Source: Acidobacteriota bacterium
GTDB lineage: Bacteria > Acidobacteriota > Vicinamibacteria > Vicinamibacterales > JACQTH01
DNA length: 7,119 nucleotides
Direction of reading: 5' to 3'
NCBI GenBank assembly: GCA_016210935.1
Contig: JACQTH010000145.1
Location: 1 to 7,119, forward strand
Both the position numbers and the translations under genes were made by a program. Each line of letters begins with the position of its first letter. Within the stretch, counting starts at the first letter, position 1. The notes below the pieces were generated by a model. The model did no database searches. It was given only the letters and a program-made list of their open reading frames with translations, and was not told the DNA's origin. Positions 5,835 through 7,119 of this stretch are shown here, in pieces.

Positions 5835-7119
5835 ATGGTCTCTCCACAAGTCGTCGAACCGCTCGCCCCGCCCGACGCGTCCTGGCTGCTGGAGTTCGCC
5901 CGGACCTGCCGCGCCGCGGCGCGCGCGGTCTCACTGTACCCGGCGGAGCACCCGGCCATTGCCACGTCACTCGATCGTCTGGTGCGGGTCTGTGACGGGC
6001 GTGCGGCGGCCGGCGCGGCTCGGATTTCGATCTTTCCGGATGGCCTGCGGCTGAACCACCGAAAGCTGGCGCAGCCCGACACAGCCTCGACCGAGCTCGC
6101 CCGGATGCTGCACGAGCGCCGTGTCGCCGAGCTCACGATTCTGCCTGGCATCACGCTCGAGCTGTGGCGTGTGTTTCTCGCGCTGCTCGCACGAAGTCCC
6201 GAGGATCTGGCCACTGACGGCGGATTCGCGCGCGTCTGGACGACCAGCGGCGGGCAGCTCATCGAGCTCAAAGAGATCGACTATGCCGAGTTGCTGAAAG
6301 AGCGGCCCGACGGGCAGGATGCGTCGTGGGACATCGTTCTGCAGCAGTTCCTTCAGGGCGGCCTGCAGTTCGACGACGCCGCGCTGGCGGCTGTGCTCGC
6401 GGCAGCCGGCGATCCGGCGCGGCTCGCGGCCATGATCGACGCGATCCAGGCCCAGGCCGAGGGCCGGTTCGGACCGGCTCGCCTGGGGGCCGCGCTGACG
6501 CGCCTGCTCGAGAGCGCAATCAAGATCGCGCCGGACGACCCCGAGCGCCGGATGCCGCTCATCCGGGGAATCGCTGAAGCCGTCTCGCAGCTCCCACCGG
6601 AGACGCTCGTCGCGATTCTGACGGCGGACCGCTACGGCGAGGCCGGTCTCTCGCCGGATCTCCGCGACGCCATCGTCTCGAACATGTCCGATTCGGCGAT
6701 CGCGGACTTCGTCAGCCGCGCCGTAGTCGAACATGGCAGCGCACCGGCGCGACTCGTGGAAGCCTTCCAGGTACTCCTCCCGGATCTCGAGCGTCAGCGT
6801 GCGCTCCTCGCGCTGGCGAGAAAGGGCGCGGCTTCAGCGCTCGGCGAGGATCAGAGCTTCGACGATCTGTGGCGACGTACGGAGGATCTGCTCCTGAACT
6901 ACAGCGACAGGCGGTATGTCTCAGCTGAGTACAGTGCGGAGCTGACGCGCGCACAGCAGCGGACGGCCGGGCTCGAGACGCCCGTCGATCCGCCTGAACG
7001 CGTCGCCGCGTGGCTGGGCACCGTCGCCGACGAGGCAGTCAGGACGCTCGATTACCAACTCATCGTGGATTTACTGGCCGTTGAGGACGACCCGACCCGC
7101 TGGGCCGAGCTGCTGCCGA
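5835..7119 (+). CDS. Large helical protein, paralogue of the 2147-4354 product, 3' part missing
   Basis: The frame is open from the ATG at 5835 to the right edge (428 complete codons), so the C-terminus is not visible. An in-frame TGA at 5826-5828 makes this ATG the first possible start; only a weak SD-like GGTGAT lies nearby. It aligns without large gaps to the other large protein: LYPAEHP (34-40) with LYPRSHP, TELARMLHE with TELATLLHE, EIDYAELL (147-154) with QIDYEKLL, LWRRTEDLLLNYSDRRYVSAEY (ending at 366) with LWSSVEELMLRYEEKEFVSEDY, and the IVDLLAVEDDP helix with LVDLLKLERHP. No membrane segment or known catalytic motif was seen. A HEAT-repeat C-terminus like its paralogue's is expected beyond the window but not observed. 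The GD-x-LxVDG strand is poorly kept here (FPDGLRLNHRKL). Biochemical role unknown; a scaffold or partner of the HD-GYP protein is inferred from context. Confidence 0.82.
   Translation, partial: MVSPQVVEPLAPPDASWLLEFARTCRAAARAVSLYPAEHPAIATSLDRLVRVCDGRAAAGAARISIFPDGLRLNHRKLAQPDTASTELARMLHERRVAELTILPGITLELWRVFLALLARSPEDLATDGGFARVWTTSGGQLIELKEIDYAELLKERPDGQDASWDIVLQQFLQGGLQFDDAALAAVLAAAGDPARLAAMIDAIQAQAEGRFGPARLGAALTRLLESAIKIAPDDPERRMPLIRGIAEAVSQLPPETLVAILTADRYGEAGLSPDLRDAIVSNMSDSAIADFVSRAVVEHGSAPARLVEAFQVLLPDLERQRALLALARKGAASALGEDQSFDDLWRRTEDLLLNYSDRRYVSAEYSAELTRAQQRTAGLETPVDPPERVAAWLGTVADEAVRTLDYQLIVDLLAVEDDPTRWAELLP

Noticed and set aside
5609..5995. Open frame running from the end of the HD-GYP gene through the repeats into the next gene
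   Set aside because: It is a chance frame created by the palindromic repeats. Such repeat-derived peptides are often misannotated as proteins.

Overview
The window comes from a high-GC bacterium. The best guess is a soil-type Acidobacteriota, perhaps Vicinamibacteria. Two things point there. An intergenic patch carries short palindromic CTTCCGGC/GCCGGAAG repeats of a style I associate with those genomes. An HD-GYP gene also sits among large helical/HEAT proteins that share its N-terminal region. This placement is from memory and is not proven by the window.

Left part (1-2071, minus strand): a two-gene nucleoside salvage operon, transcribed right to left. The first gene is a complete thymidine/pyrimidine-nucleoside phosphorylase (deoA type). 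It is followed after 13 bases by a concentrative nucleoside transporter (CNT family) that runs off the left edge. Together they would import nucleosides and split pyrimidine nucleosides into base and sugar-1-phosphate.

Middle (2072-2146): a 75-base divergent intergenic region. It is locally more AT-rich and holds a perfect 6-2-6 inverted repeat just before the rightward start codon.

Right part (2147-7119, plus strand): three genes in a row. They are a 735-residue protein with a C-terminal HEAT-repeat array, a 454-residue HD-GYP protein (predicted c-di-GMP phosphodiesterase) overlapping it by 17 bases, and, after a 132-base gap filled with palindromic repeats, a second large protein cut by the right edge. 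The two large proteins are collinear paralogues. All three begin with what looks like the same roughly 100-150-residue module, marked by a LY-x(3)-HP motif. This is the most interesting part of the window: a putative signalling cluster in which an HD-GYP enzyme lies between two paralogous scaffold-like proteins with the same N-terminal module. No RNA gene, CRISPR array, insertion sequence or clear intrinsic terminator was seen.
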